A stretch of 64,000 bases of DNA from Bifidobacterium breve (GCA_945861935.1 CAMAVU010000002.1:1-64000); one strand, 5' to 3'. Numbered from the stretch's first letter, positions 52,413-62,400 are shown. The notes: generated by a model not told the origin, from the letters alone. Numbers and translations are program-made.

Positions 52413-54289
52413 CGAGCCGCGTCGCCCCTCAGGAGTTGCAGGCAACTGCCCGGAGCGCGGCCGACCGGGGCGCCCGGCACCTTCGCGACCTCCAGGATCC
52501 CGATGGCTTCTGGTGGGGCGAACTCGAGTCGAACGCCTCGATCACCGCCGAGCAGTTGTTCCTGCTCGAGGCCCTGGGCCGCGCCACGGAGGACGACCGC
52601 CGGGAGATCGCCGCCGAACTCCTGGCGACGCAGGGAGAGGACGGCGGGTGGCCCATCTGGTTCGGGGCCCCCGGTGACCTGAGCATCACCGTCGAGGCGT
52701 GGTACGCGCTGCGCCTCGCGGGCATTCCGGCGGACTCCGAGCCGATGCGCCGGGCCCGCGATTGCATCCTCGCGCTGGGCGGCGCCAATCGCGCGCGCTT
52801 CTTCACGCGGCTGTGGCTGGCCGTGCTCGGCAAGTACCCGTGGGAGGCGCTGCCCGCCGCTCCGCCCGAGTTGATGCTGCTGCCCCCGCGGGCGCCACTG
52901 TCGGTGTACCGGTTCGCCTCCTGGGCCAGGGGCACGTTCGTGCCGATGCTGGTCGTCCTGGCGCGTCACCCGACGTTCCCGCAGGCCCCCTCCATCGAGG
53001 AGATCTTCGCCGAGGCACCGGGCAGCATCGAGGGGTCGGTGCCGCGCGCGCCGGGCCCGCTCACGCAGATGATGACCCGGCTCATGCCCCTGGCCCGGGC
53101 ATATAACCGGCATCCGGTCCCCCCGCTCAGGCGCGCATCGGAACGGCGCATCCGGGACTGGATCCTTGACCGCCAGGAGGCCGATGGGTCATGGGCGGGC
53201 ATCCAGCCACCGTGGGTCTATTCGATCATCGCCCTGCACTCGTTGGGCATGCCGCTCGACCATCCCGTCATCGAGCGGGCGCTTGATGGCTTCTCGACGT
53301 TCGCGCTCAGGCGCGATGGACGCCTGCGCATCCAATCCTGCATCTCCCCGATCTGGGACACGTGCCTGGCGGCCATCGCCCTCCACGACTCGGGCACCGC
53401 CGATGATGACGACGCCATCGAACGCGCACGGGACTGGCTGCTGGCCCGTGAGGTCACCCGCGCGGGCGACTGGCAGCAGATCCCCCGCCGCGGCGAGGCA
53501 GGGGGGTGGGCCTTCGAGTTCCACAACGAGTGGTACCCCGACACCGACGACACGGCGGAGGTGCTGATCGCGCTCATCCGGTCGGGCGTACCCCCCGACG
53601 ACGGAGCAGTGCTGCGTGCCGTTGACTGGCTGCTGACAATGCAGAGCGCGGGTGGTGGATGGGCGGCATTCGACACCGACAACACCAGCGGGCTCGTCGG
53701 CCAGTTCCCCGTATGCGACTTCGGCGAGGTCACCGATCCCCCGACCGAGGACGTCACAGCGCACGTACTCGAGGCGCTGGTCACATGCGGGGTGCCGACG
53801 GGACACCCCGCGATCGGTGCCGGCCTCGAGTACCTGCGGCGTATGCAGCGGACGGATGGATCATGGTGGGGGCGGTGGGGCGTGAACCACGTGTACGGCA
53901 CCGGTGCGGTCCTGCCGGCACTGGCCGCATGCGGGGTGGACATGGGCGAATCGTGGGTGCGCCGGGCGGTGGGATGGCTGGCGATGTGCCAGAACGCTGA
54001 CGGCGGATGGGGCGAGGACATCGAGAGCTACAGGGACCCTGCCCTCGCCGGCATTGGCCCCTCCACGGCCTCGCAAACCGCATGGGCGCTCATGGGCCTC
54101 ATGGCGGCGGACCGGGACCATGAGTCGATCCCCAACGGGATCGCGTGGCTGGTGCACGGGCAGCGCGCCGACGGCGGATGGGACGAGGACGCGTTCACGG
54201 GTACCGGGTTCCCGCTCGACTTCATGATCAAGTACCACTACTACCGGCTGTACTTCCCGGTCATGGCGCTCGGCCGCTACGCGGCGTGA
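52409..54289 (+). CDS. shc: squalene-hopene cyclase
   Basis: A 626-residue peripheral membrane enzyme that folds squalene into hopene and hopanol. The catalytic acid motif is YPDTDDTAEV (Asp at about 378-381, where the Alicyclobacillus enzyme has DVDD). QW-type repeats are spread through the chain: EDGGWPIW, DGSWAG, GGWAFEF, SAGGGWAAFD, DGSWWGRW and ADGGWGED. The active-site floor is in the WGVNHVYGTG phrase. The GTG start overlaps hpnG and the stop overlaps hpnC, so production of the cyclase is tied to both neighbours. Confidence 0.95.
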   Translation: MTSRVAPQELQATARSAADRGARHLRDLQDPDGFWWGELESNASITAEQLFLLEALGRATEDDRREIAAELLATQGEDGGWPIWFGAPGDLSITVEAWYALRLAGIPADSEPMRRARDCILALGGANRARFFTRLWLAVLGKYPWEALPAAPPELMLLPPRAPLSVYRFASWARGTFVPMLVVLARHPTFPQAPSIEEIFAEAPGSIEGSVPRAPGPLTQMMTRLMPLARAYNRHPVPPLRRASERRIRDWILDRQEADGSWAGIQPPWVYSIIALHSLGMPLDHPVIERALDGFSTFALRRDGRLRIQSCISPIWDTCLAAIALHDSGTADDDDAIERARDWLLAREVTRAGDWQQIPRRGEAGGWAFEFHNEWYPDTDDTAEVLIALIRSGVPPDDGAVLRAVDWLLTMQSAGGGWAAFDTDNTSGLVGQFPVCDFGEVTDPPTEDVTAHVLEALVTCGVPTGHPAIGAGLEYLRRMQRTDGSWWGRWGVNHVYGTGAVLPALAACGVDMGESWVRRAVGWLAMCQNADGGWGEDIESYRDPALAGIGPSTASQTAWALMGLMAADRDHESIPNGIAWLVHGQRADGGWDEDAFTGTGFPLDFMIKYHYYRLYFPVMALGRYAA

Positions 54290-55152
54290 CCACCGGGGGG
54301 GCAGATGCCCGGGCCGGGCAGATCGTCCGGGCGCACGACGAGAACTTCCCGGTCGCGTTCCTGCTCGCGCCACGCGATGTCCGCGCCGACATGCGTGCGC
54401 TCTACGCATACTGCCGCGTCACCGATGACATCGGCGATTCCGGTGTCACGACAGCCGATGCGCGGCTGCAGGCACTCGACGCCTGGGAGCACGGACTCTT
54501 CGCCGCAGTGGACGGGCACGGCGACGATCCCGTGCTGATCGGCGTGGCGGATGTCATCCGCCGGCGCGGGCTGGCGATTGACCCTTTCACGCGGCTGATC
54601 GAGGCCAACCGGATGGACCAACGCGTGTCACGGTGGGTGTCGCACGATGACCTTCTGGAGTACTGCACCTTCTCCGCAACGCCCGTCGGGCGCATGGTGC
54701 TGGGCGTACTCGGCATTGCCGACCAGAGACGCCTGGCCCTCTCCGACGCGACATGCACGGGGCTCCAGCTCGCCAACTTCTGGCAGGACCTGCGCCGGGA
54801 CCTTGACGAGCGTGACCGGGTGTATCTCCCCCGCAACGACATGGCGATCTTCGGGGTGGTGGTGGACGACCTGCGAGCGGGCAGCGCCTCGCCCGCGCTC
54901 TGCGAACTCGTGCGGATGGAGGTCGGGCGTGCCCGTGCCCTGCTGGTGCAGGGCACGCCGCTCCGGGCGCTGGTGCCCCGGCGCGTGCGCCTCGACATCG
55001 GGATGTTCACGGCCGGTGGGCTGTGGGTGTGCGACCACATCGCCGCACAGGGGTACGACACGGTCACCGGGCGCCCCGCCCCCGGTGCACGGGGGCGGGC
55101 AGGTATGGCCAGCGGCGTCATATGGCGCCTGATGAGGGGTGGACGCGCATGA
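54286..55152 (+). CDS. hpnC: hydroxysqualene synthase HpnC
   Basis: A 288-residue isoprenoid-synthase-fold protein that turns presqualene diphosphate into hydroxysqualene. NFPVAFLLAPRDVRADMRAL and YCRVTDDIGDSG give the first Asp-rich motif; LQLANFWQDLRRDLDERDR carries the second. Starts GTG overlapping the cyclase stop (GTGA) and ends overlapping hpnD (ATGA). Confidence 0.92.
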   Translation: MTTGGADARAGQIVRAHDENFPVAFLLAPRDVRADMRALYAYCRVTDDIGDSGVTTADARLQALDAWEHGLFAAVDGHGDDPVLIGVADVIRRRGLAIDPFTRLIEANRMDQRVSRWVSHDDLLEYCTFSATPVGRMVLGVLGIADQRRLALSDATCTGLQLANFWQDLRRDLDERDRVYLPRNDMAIFGVVVDDLRAGSASPALCELVRMEVGRARALLVQGTPLRALVPRRVRLDIGMFTAGGLWVCDHIAAQGYDTVTGRPAPGARGRAGMASGVIWRLMRGGRA

Positions 55153-56015
55153 CCGTGGACGAGGCCTACGACCGCTGCACCGCCATCACGCGGGCCGAGG
55201 CCCGCAACTTCTACTTCGGCTTCATCCTGTTGCCCCGTGAGCGGAGACGCGCGATTCACGCCCTGTACGCCTTCAGCAGGCTGTGCGACGACTCGGTTGA
55301 CGACGCGGGCACCCCCGCTGGCAAGGCAGAGGCCGTGAGGGCCCGGCGCCGCGACGTGGAGCGTGTGTATGCGGGTGCCGTACCGGACGACGACCCGGTA
55401 CTGGTGGCGCTCGCCGATGCCATCCGCAGGTTCGGTGTCCCCCGCGGGCCGATGGACGCGCTGGTGGACGGCGTCGCGATGGACCTCGACACAGACCGCT
55501 ACGCGGACTGGCCGGCGCTCAAGGGCTACTGCGACCGGGTAGCGGGCGCCGTCGGGGTGCTGTCGCTCCACGTCTTCGGGTTCCAGGACCCCTCGGCCGT
55601 CCGCCACGCCGAGGACCTCGGCGTGGCCATGCAGGTGGTGAACATCATGCGCGATGTTCAGGAGGACGCTGGACTCGGACGCATCTACCTGCCGGGGGAT
55701 GAGATGGCAGCGGCCGGGGTGACCGGGGACGACATCCTGGCCGACCGTATGACGCCCGCAATGGGTGCACTGATGGCTGTCCAAGCCGCGCGTGCCCACG
55801 AGTACTTCGCCAACGGCCGGATGCTGCTCCCCCTGCTCGACGTCCGGGCCCGGATGTGCGTGCAGATGCTGGCCTCCCTGTACGGGGACATCCTCGTGCG
55901 GATCGAGGAGCGGGGGTTCGACTACACACGCGGGCGCGTGTCGCTCCCCGGGCGGCGCAAGGCCGCCCTGATGGCGGGCTCGGTCGTGAGGGCCGTCACC
56001 ACGAGGCGGCGCTGA
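55149..56015 (+). CDS. hpnD: presqualene diphosphate synthase HpnD
   Basis: A 288-residue head-to-head prenyltransferase that condenses two FPP molecules into presqualene diphosphate. RNFYFGFILLPRERRRAI, FSRLCDDSVDDAG (first Asp motif), and VVNIMRDVQEDAGLGRIYL (second motif) are in the standard order. Its substrate comes from the prenyl synthase at the head of the operon, and its product goes to HpnC. Confidence 0.93.
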   Translation: MTVDEAYDRCTAITRAEARNFYFGFILLPRERRRAIHALYAFSRLCDDSVDDAGTPAGKAEAVRARRRDVERVYAGAVPDDDPVLVALADAIRRFGVPRGPMDALVDGVAMDLDTDRYADWPALKGYCDRVAGAVGVLSLHVFGFQDPSAVRHAEDLGVAMQVVNIMRDVQEDAGLGRIYLPGDEMAAAGVTGDDILADRMTPAMGALMAVQAARAHEYFANGRMLLPLLDVRARMCVQMLASLYGDILVRIEERGFDYTRGRVSLPGRRKAALMAGSVVRAVTTRRR

Positions 56016-56017
56016 CC

Positions 56018-57343
56018 GTGCGCGGCTGCCGGGTCGTGGTCGCCGGTGCCGGGCTGGCCGGTATCTCCGCAGCGGTCGAGGCCGCATCCCGGGGCGCGCA
56101 GGTGACGCTGGTCGAGCGCCGCCCCTTCCTCGGTGGGAAGACCTTCTCGTTCACCGAACCGCGCACCGGGGTGGAGGTGGACAACGGCCAGCACATCCAT
56201 CTGGGCTGCTGCACCGCGTACATGGCGTTGCTGGAACGGCTGGGTTCCATCCACCTCACCGCCATGCAGCCCGTCCTCCGCGTGGATGTGCGCGACCGGG
56301 CGGGCATGCACGGGGTCCTCGCGGCCGGGCGGCTCCCCGCCCCACTCCATCTCGGACCCTCGTTCGCCCGCTACGGCCTGCTGTCCCCGGCCGAACGGTT
56401 GCGCGCCCTCGGGGCGCTCGGCGCCATCGCGGCTCTCGGCCCGTCGGGGCGGGCGGCACTCGACGACGTCTCCTTCGGCGACTGGCTGCGCGCGCACGGC
56501 CAGCGTGACGCGGCCATCGAGCGGTTCTGGGATGTCGTGATCCTCCCCACGTGTAACGACCGCTCCGACCGGGTGTCCGCAGCCCTGGCGTCGTTCGTCA
56601 TCACCGAGGGACTCATGCGCACACGGCACGGATCGGCAATCGGGTGGGCGGTCACGGGCCTCTCCGCGCTGGTTGATGCGCCCGCCCGGCGTTACCTCAG
56701 CCGACGCGGCGGCGTGGTGCTGACGGGACGGGCGGTGTCCGCCGCCGACGCGGCCGGGGTGACACTGGACGACGGCACAATGGTCGCAGCGGACGCCGTG
56801 GTGCTGGCGCTTCCCCCGGGCCGGACCCACCACGTGTGCCCGCCCGCGCTCCCGGCGGACCCGGGGCTGGGAGAGTCGCCCATCGTCAACGTGCACCTCT
56901 GGTATGACCGGCCGGTACTCGACGGGCCGGTACTGGCAGTCGTGGACAGCCCCGTGCAGTGGATGTTCAACCGCACGGCCATCATGGGCGAGGCCGGGCC
57001 CGGACAGCACGTGGCGCTGTCGCTCTCCGCGGCCCGTTCCGAGATGGGCGTGCCGCGCGCCGATCTGGCCCAGACCATGGACAGCGAGGTCCGGCACCTG
57101 CTGCCCACGGCGCGCCGGGCAACGCTGGACGCATGGGCGGTCACAAAGGACGCCAGCGCCACGTTCGCTCCCGCGCCGGGCCAGGCGCGCCGGCGCCCGG
57201 GCCCCTGCACCCCGGTGCAGGGCGTGGTCCTCGCCGGGACGTGGACCTGCACCGGGTGGCCCGCCACGATGGAGGGGGCTGTGCGCAGCGGGCTCGCGGC
57301 CGTCCGGGAGATCGCCGGGCAGATGTCCGGGGACCACGCCTGA
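56018..57343 (+). CDS. hpnE: hydroxysqualene dehydroxylase HpnE
   Basis: A 441-residue FAD amine-oxidase-family enzyme that reduces hydroxysqualene to squalene. VVVAGAGLAGISAAVEAASR is the dinucleotide loop, LGGKTFSFTEP and VDNGQHIHLGCCTAYM the flavin-site signature typical of HpnE, and VVLAGTWTCTGWPATMEGAV the C-terminal FAD motif. Start: GTG 2 bp after the hpnD stop. A CTG two codons earlier overlaps that stop as CTGA, with GAGG 5 nt upstream, so a CTG start is also possible. It ends the hpn set. Confidence 0.92.
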   Translation: MRGCRVVVAGAGLAGISAAVEAASRGAQVTLVERRPFLGGKTFSFTEPRTGVEVDNGQHIHLGCCTAYMALLERLGSIHLTAMQPVLRVDVRDRAGMHGVLAAGRLPAPLHLGPSFARYGLLSPAERLRALGALGAIAALGPSGRAALDDVSFGDWLRAHGQRDAAIERFWDVVILPTCNDRSDRVSAALASFVITEGLMRTRHGSAIGWAVTGLSALVDAPARRYLSRRGGVVLTGRAVSAADAAGVTLDDGTMVAADAVVLALPPGRTHHVCPPALPADPGLGESPIVNVHLWYDRPVLDGPVLAVVDSPVQWMFNRTAIMGEAGPGQHVALSLSAARSEMGVPRADLAQTMDSEVRHLLPTARRATLDAWAVTKDASATFAPAPGQARRRPGPCTPVQGVVLAGTWTCTGWPATMEGAVRSGLAAVREIAGQMSGDHA

Positions 57344-57483
57344 TGCACCTCCTCCGGGGCGCCTGCGGGCCGGCCGCCGATCACCTCTCCCGGACGCGGT
57401 GCCGACGCGCTGGGGGCACGCCGAGGTGAACGGGTGCTGATCAACCCGGCACACCCCGGGTTCTTCCGCTGGCCGGGCCCGGC

Positions 57484-59310
57484 ATGACCACCCCGCACAG
57501 GCCGGGGGGTGGGAGCACACCCGACCGGGGCCGACCGGCGGGGCCAGGTGCCCGATCGGGTGGCCGCGGCACGCCCCGGGGCGGACGGCGCCGACGTGGC
57601 GGGCGCTCCGCCCCGCCCGGCCGGCGCATGCGCTGGGCCGCGCTGGGCGGCATCGCGGTGCTGCTCATCCTGATCGTCCTCGTGATCGCGGGCGGCGGCG
57701 GCGGAACGGCACCGGGCACGACTGTCCTCGGCATTGACATGGAGGGAACGCCCGCGGAGGTGCAGAAGGCCCTGCAGCGGCGGGCCGCGGAACTGCTCCG
57801 CCGCGAGGTGCGTGTGACCGCGGGAGGCGGTACGGTCGCGGCCGTGAGCCCCGCCGGGGTCGGCGGCTCGGTGGACGTGGACGCCGCCATCCGCGCGGCA
57901 GAGGCCGCCTCCCCCAACCGGCTCGTGCGCGGGCTCCGGGCCATCACGGGCCTGTCTGCACGGGAGGTGCCCGTGCCCGTCATCTACGGGACGGGGTCCC
58001 TCGCCGCGTGGTCGGCGGAGGTCGCGGCCGGTCTCGACCGCCCGGGGGAGAACGCAGTCGTGACGGTTGACGGCACGACGTTCACCGTCACGCCAGCACG
58101 CCCGGGACGAGAGGTCGACCGGCGTGCGCTGGAGTCCGCCCTCGTGGGTGACCTCGCCGCACTTCCCGGCGAGACGCTGCTTCCCATCCACGAGACACAG
58201 CCGGCGCTCACGACCGGGCTGGCACAGGCACAGGTGCAGGAGGCCGGGCAGGTGCTCGCCCGCGGGTCGTCGGTCGTCGTGGACGGTGTTCAGGCCACCC
58301 TGCCCCCGGCCGATGTCGCGCGTGCGATGCGCGTCACGGCCGCCGGCCTGCGCATCGCCGCGTCCGACCTGCAGAGGCCGCTCCATGTGGCCTTTCCCCA
58401 GGGAACCGTGCCCCGCCCGGCCCACTTCGACATCCGGGGGGCACGGGTCATCCTCGTGCCGTCGAGGAGCGGCCGTCTGGTGGATGGCGGGCGTGTGGCG
58501 GCTGGCCTGCTGGGCGACGATCGCCCGGTGCAGTCGGAGTTCGTGGACGTGACACCCACCTTCACCACCGGGAAGGCGAAGGAACTCGGGATCAAGGAGG
58601 AGGTCGGTTCCTACACGACCGCCTATGACCCAGGCCAGCCGCGCGTCACGAACATCCAGCGCGCAGCGCACATCCTGAACGGAACCATCATCCCACCGGG
58701 TGGCACGCTGTCGCTCAACACCGTGCTCGGGAAGCGCACGGCCGACCGCGGATTCGTCCCGGCGCCCATGGTGGCCGACGGCCTCGTGGTGGACGCCGTG
58801 GGCGGCGGGGTGTCGCAGTTGGCGACCACGCTCTTCAACGCCGCATTCGTCGCAGGCTTCCGGCTGGACGAGCACAGGTCGCACCAGTTGTACTTCGAGC
58901 GTTATCCGACGGGTCGCGACGCGACGATCTCGTGGCCCAAGCCCGACCTCAGGGTCACGAACAACTGGCCGGCCGCCGCGCTCGTGCGGGTGTTCGCCGG
59001 ATCGAGCGGCGTGACCGTGGCCATCTACTCCACCTCGTTCGACCGCCGGGTGGAGACCGAGACCAGCGAGCCCTACGACCGCACGAAGCCGAAGACGCGG
59101 CGCATCACCTCGCCGGACCTGAAGAAGGGGAAGAAGGCACTCAAGTCGCGCGGCGCCCCGGGGTTCAGCGTCACGGTGACGCGCCGGGTGTACGAGGGCG
59201 CGCTCCTGAAGGAGGATGGCACCTTCGAAACCGTGTACCTCGCGCCGCCCAGACTGATCCTCGTGGCCGAGGGCACGCCAGGTGCCGAGACCCCGGCGGA
59301 ACCCCAGTAG
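57484..59310 (+). CDS. VanW family protein with PG-binding repeats
   Basis: A 608-residue single-pass membrane protein. A disordered Gly/Arg/Pro N-terminus of about 48 residues leads to one helix (GGIAVLLILIVLVIAGG). Two outside modules with TTVLGIDMEGTPAEVQKAL and TFTVTPARPGREVDRRAL follow, and the VanW domain has SYTTAYDPGQPRVTNIQRAA, IPPGGTLSLNTVLGKRT, VGGGVSQLATTLFNAAF and FERYPTGRDATISWP. Its role is unresolved; members are linked to vancomycin resistance clusters and wall processes. It lies 140 bp after hpnE, and hopanoids also affect the envelope. Confidence 0.88.
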   Translation: MTTPHRPGGGSTPDRGRPAGPGARSGGRGTPRGGRRRRGGRSAPPGRRMRWAALGGIAVLLILIVLVIAGGGGGTAPGTTVLGIDMEGTPAEVQKALQRRAAELLRREVRVTAGGGTVAAVSPAGVGGSVDVDAAIRAAEAASPNRLVRGLRAITGLSAREVPVPVIYGTGSLAAWSAEVAAGLDRPGENAVVTVDGTTFTVTPARPGREVDRRALESALVGDLAALPGETLLPIHETQPALTTGLAQAQVQEAGQVLARGSSVVVDGVQATLPPADVARAMRVTAAGLRIAASDLQRPLHVAFPQGTVPRPAHFDIRGARVILVPSRSGRLVDGGRVAAGLLGDDRPVQSEFVDVTPTFTTGKAKELGIKEEVGSYTTAYDPGQPRVTNIQRAAHILNGTIIPPGGTLSLNTVLGKRTADRGFVPAPMVADGLVVDAVGGGVSQLATTLFNAAFVAGFRLDEHRSHQLYFERYPTGRDATISWPKPDLRVTNNWPAAALVRVFAGSSGVTVAIYSTSFDRRVETETSEPYDRTKPKTRRITSPDLKKGKKALKSRGAPGFSVTVTRRVYEGALLKEDGTFETVYLAPPRLILVAEGTPGAETPAEPQ

Positions 59311-59317
59311 CCCGGAC

Positions 59318-59608
59318 TCAGCCGCCTGCGGAGCGCCGGTCCTGAACCGAGCGGATGCCGTGGTCATCCGGAAGGCCGAGTGCGCGATTGATCGCCTGCA
59401 GCGCGGTGATGCCCTGCTCTGCCACATTGGCACCGGTCCGGGAAGCGGGGCTCACGGCCTTGGGCTCCTCGGCCCCGATGCGCCGACGCTCCACATCCAG
59501 CGCCCACGGCTCCGACAGCACCGGCCACCGGGCCAGGAGCGCCATGTGGCGTGCATCGCGTCCCGCCGCGCCAACGGAGGCACCGCCCCCCGGCGTGTAC
59601 TCGGCCAT
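59318..59608 (-). CDS. small hypothetical protein convergent with the VanW gene
   Basis: A 96-residue protein beginning MAEYTPGGGASVGAAG, with a helical Trp/Arg middle (MALLARWPVLSEPWALDVER) and a helix EQGITALQAINRAL near its C-terminus. No family is recognised. It ends 7 bp from the convergent VanW gene, and its start faces acs. The composition is protein-like, which favours a real gene, but ribosome-site support is only moderate. Confidence 0.5.
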   Translation of the reverse strand: MAEYTPGGGASVGAAGRDARHMALLARWPVLSEPWALDVERRRIGAEEPKAVSPASRTGANVAEQGITALQAINRALGLPDDHGIRSVQDRRSAGG

Positions 59609-59677
59609 CCTCAGGCCCCCCGGGCATGCGTGCGTACACTCATGCCGAGACGATAAGGCATCGGGAGGAGGGTCCCA

Positions 59678-61639
59678 GTGGGTGACGGTTCGCCGGCCAT
59701 CGACGCGCTTCAGCACACGGGGGCCACGTACCCGCCCCCGGCCGCCATCGCCGCGGGCGCCGTGGTGCGCGACCCGGGCGTCTGGGAGCGCGCGGCGGCC
59801 GACCCGATCGCCTGGTGGGAGGAGCAGGCTGGCCATCTGGAGTGGTCGTCCCGATGGACGCGCACGCTGGATGATGACGATGCGCCGTTCTTCCGGTGGT
59901 TCACGGGCGGGACGCTGAACATCGCGACGAACTGCCTCGACCGGCATCTCGCCGAGCGGGGGGAGCGCGTGGCCTTCCACTGGGAGGGCGAGCCCGGCGA
60001 CCGCGTGACCATCACCTACCGCGAACTGCACGCTCGGGTCTCGCGCTTCGCAAACGCGCTGCGCGGCCTCGGGGTCGGGCGCGGTGGCCGGGTGGCGATC
60101 TACATGGGAATGGTCCCCGAACTTCCCATCGCGATGCTGGCATGCGCCCGCATCGGGGCGGCCCACACGGTTGTGTTCGGCGGCTTCTCGGCGCAGGCCC
60201 TGTGCGACCGGATGATTGACTTCGGTGCCACCGTCCTCGTCACGCAGGACGAGGCCTGGCGCGCAGGCAAGACGATTGCGCTCAAGGCCAGTGCCGATCA
60301 GGCGCTCGCCGGCGCGCCCGGCGTCGCCCACGCGGTGGTCTGCCGGCGCACGGGGGGCGACATCAACTGGGTCGAGGGGCGGGACGCGTGGTTCCACGAC
60401 CTCGAGCAGGCGGCAGACCCGGACTGCCCGGCCGAGCCCATGGACGCCGAGCAGATGCTGTTCGCCCTCTACACCTCGGGGACGACCGGGAAGCCCAAGG
60501 GCATCGTGCACACGACCGGCGGGTACCTGACCGGGGCAGCGTCCACCCACCGGATGGTCTTCGACCTCCATGACGACGACATCTACTGGTGCGCAGCAGA
60601 CATCGGGTGGGTCACGGGCCACTCGTACATCGTGTACGGACCCCTCGCCAACGGCGCGACCAGCGTCATGTACGAGGGTGGCCCCGGCTTCCCGGCTCAG
60701 GACCGCCTGTGGCAGATCGTCGAGCGCTACCGGGTGAGCATCCTCTACACGGCCCCGACCGCCATTCGCACGTTCATGAAGTGGGGGGATGCCCTGCCCG
60801 CCGGGCACGACCTGTCATCCATCCGCATCCTCGGCTCGGTGGGCGAGCCCATCAATCCGGAGGCGTGGGAGTGGTACCGCCAGTCAATCGGTGGTGGGCA
60901 GGCGCCGGTGGTGGACACGTGGTGGCAGACCGAAACGGGCAGCATGATGATCAGCCCCCTGCCCGGCCTGAACACCCTCAAGCCGGGGTCCGCTTCGCGA
61001 CCGCTGCCCGGTATCTCCGCGCGGGTGGTCGGCGAGGACGGGCAGGATGTACCGGACGGGCAGGGTGGCTATCTGGTGATTGACCGCCCGTGGCCGTCGA
61101 TGCTGCGGACGCTCCTCGGCGACGACCAGCGGTACGTGGACACGTACTGGAGCCGATTCCCGGGTCTGTATCTGGCCGGCGACGGCTGCCGTATCGACGA
61201 CGACGGGGACTTCTGGCTACTCGGACGCATTGACGACGTGATGAACGTGTCGGGGCACCGGCTCTCGACCATCGAGGTGGAGAGCGCCCTCGTGGACCAC
61301 CCGGCCGTCGCCGAGGCAGCGGTCGTGGGACGAGCCGACCCCATCACGGGCGAGGCCATCGCGGCCTTCGTCACGCTGAGGGACGGGGTGCACGGCGACG
61401 AGGCGCTCATTGCCGCCCTGCGTGAGCACGTGGCCCAGCAGATCGGTCCCATCGCGAAGCCGGCATCCATCGTGCTCACTCCCGACCTGCCCAAGACGCG
61501 GTCGGGGAAGATCATGCGACGTCTGCTCCGCGACGTGTCCGAGCACCGGCAGTTGGGCGACGTGACGACCCTCGCCAACGAGGAGGTCGTGGGGGAGATC
61601 GCTGCGCAGGCAGCGACCAACCCCCACGGCGAGGACTAG
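59678..61639 (+). CDS. acs: acetyl-CoA synthetase, AMP-forming
   Basis: A 653-residue adenylate-forming ligase that converts acetate, ATP and CoA to acetyl-CoA. TSGTTGKPKGIVHTTGGYL is the P-loop, WCAADIGWVTGHSY and VDTWWQTETGSMMI the acetate and adenylate sites, LLGRIDDVMNVSGHRLSTIE the hinge, and LPKTRSGKIMRRLLRD contains Lys611, equivalent to the acetylation-controlled Lys609 of Salmonella. GGAGGAGGG precedes the GTG start. It can supply acetyl-CoA from acetate; no acetylase or deacetylase gene adjoins it. Confidence 0.95.
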   Translation: MGDGSPAIDALQHTGATYPPPAAIAAGAVVRDPGVWERAAADPIAWWEEQAGHLEWSSRWTRTLDDDDAPFFRWFTGGTLNIATNCLDRHLAERGERVAFHWEGEPGDRVTITYRELHARVSRFANALRGLGVGRGGRVAIYMGMVPELPIAMLACARIGAAHTVVFGGFSAQALCDRMIDFGATVLVTQDEAWRAGKTIALKASADQALAGAPGVAHAVVCRRTGGDINWVEGRDAWFHDLEQAADPDCPAEPMDAEQMLFALYTSGTTGKPKGIVHTTGGYLTGAASTHRMVFDLHDDDIYWCAADIGWVTGHSYIVYGPLANGATSVMYEGGPGFPAQDRLWQIVERYRVSILYTAPTAIRTFMKWGDALPAGHDLSSIRILGSVGEPINPEAWEWYRQSIGGGQAPVVDTWWQTETGSMMISPLPGLNTLKPGSASRPLPGISARVVGEDGQDVPDGQGGYLVIDRPWPSMLRTLLGDDQRYVDTYWSRFPGLYLAGDGCRIDDDGDFWLLGRIDDVMNVSGHRLSTIEVESALVDHPAVAEAAVVGRADPITGEAIAAFVTLRDGVHGDEALIAALREHVAQQIGPIAKPASIVLTPDLPKTRSGKIMRRLLRDVSEHRQLGDVTTLANEEVVGEIAAQAATNPHGED

Positions 61640-62268
61640 GCCGGAGCGTCGTCCAGGGACGGCGGCAGGGTCCGCCCCGCCCCCCGCAGACGATCGGCCG
61701 CGTGCGTGCGTGCCGAGCGCACGGCATCACGGGGAGGGGTCAGCCGATGGGCCGCCGCGTACCAGGCGGTGAGCCCCTCGAGGGCAAGGGCGAGGGCGAG
61801 GCGCCCGTCGGCATCCTCGCCAGCGCACTGGTCAATCGCCGCCGCGAGGCCCGCGACGGCGAGGGCGACGGGCGCCGGCGAGCCGATCGTCACGGGTACC
61901 GGTCCGACCGCCGACCGGACCAGCGCCGCAGACACCCGCGGGAGCCCCCGGTCCCCCGACCACCGCACGAGTTCCACGGGCACCAGACCCCGTGTCCGGG
62001 TCGCCACCTCCACCGCGTCTCCGGGCAGGGTTCCGTCGGGGCTGTCTGCGACGGCCGTGGCGACTCTGCGGACCCGCTCGGAAAACGCCCCGACCTCCGA
62101 CTCGTGCGTGCCATGGAATCCCCAGGCAAGGAGGCCGAGGGTCAGGTCGAGCCTGTCCGCACCGGCCGGGCGGCCGGTGCCCCCGCCGGGGAACGCGACC
62201 CGCACCGAGGCCAGCCCGGCCCCGGGCAGCTCCACGTCCACCTCGGCCATCGGCGTGCGGCCGATCAC
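61636..62268 (-). CDS. hypothetical Ala/Gly-rich protein
   Basis: A 210-residue cytosolic protein convergent with acs (4-bp overlap). It combines a beta-rich N-terminal half (VELPGAGLASVRVAFPGG, GAVEVATRTRGLVPVELV-like strands) with helices such as LALALALEGLTAWYAAA in the second half. No domain is recognised. GTG with an AGGGAG upstream was chosen; an ATG six codons later is possible. Composition is that of a real gene for this GC level. Confidence 0.5.
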   Translation of the reverse strand: MIGRTPMAEVDVELPGAGLASVRVAFPGGGTGRPAGADRLDLTLGLLAWGFHGTHESEVGAFSERVRRVATAVADSPDGTLPGDAVEVATRTRGLVPVELVRWSGDRGLPRVSAALVRSAVGPVPVTIGSPAPVALAVAGLAAAIDQCAGEDADGRLALALALEGLTAWYAAAHRLTPPRDAVRSARTHAADRLRGAGRTLPPSLDDAPA

Positions 62269-62400
62269 ACAGATCTCCCTGCGCCACGCCGTTTTCCGGC
62301 CCCCCCGTGCGGGGTACGTCCGGGTCCATTGGTAGCGTCAGCACCACTTCGCAGCGATCGCTGCAGCCTCCGTCCGGAGGTCACCGAAGCGAGGAGACCC

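Noticed and set aside
59609-60808. Upstream extension of the small minus-strand gene to 496 codons
   Set aside because: The extension is antisense to acs; only the part after 59608 is protein-like, so that was kept as a small gene.
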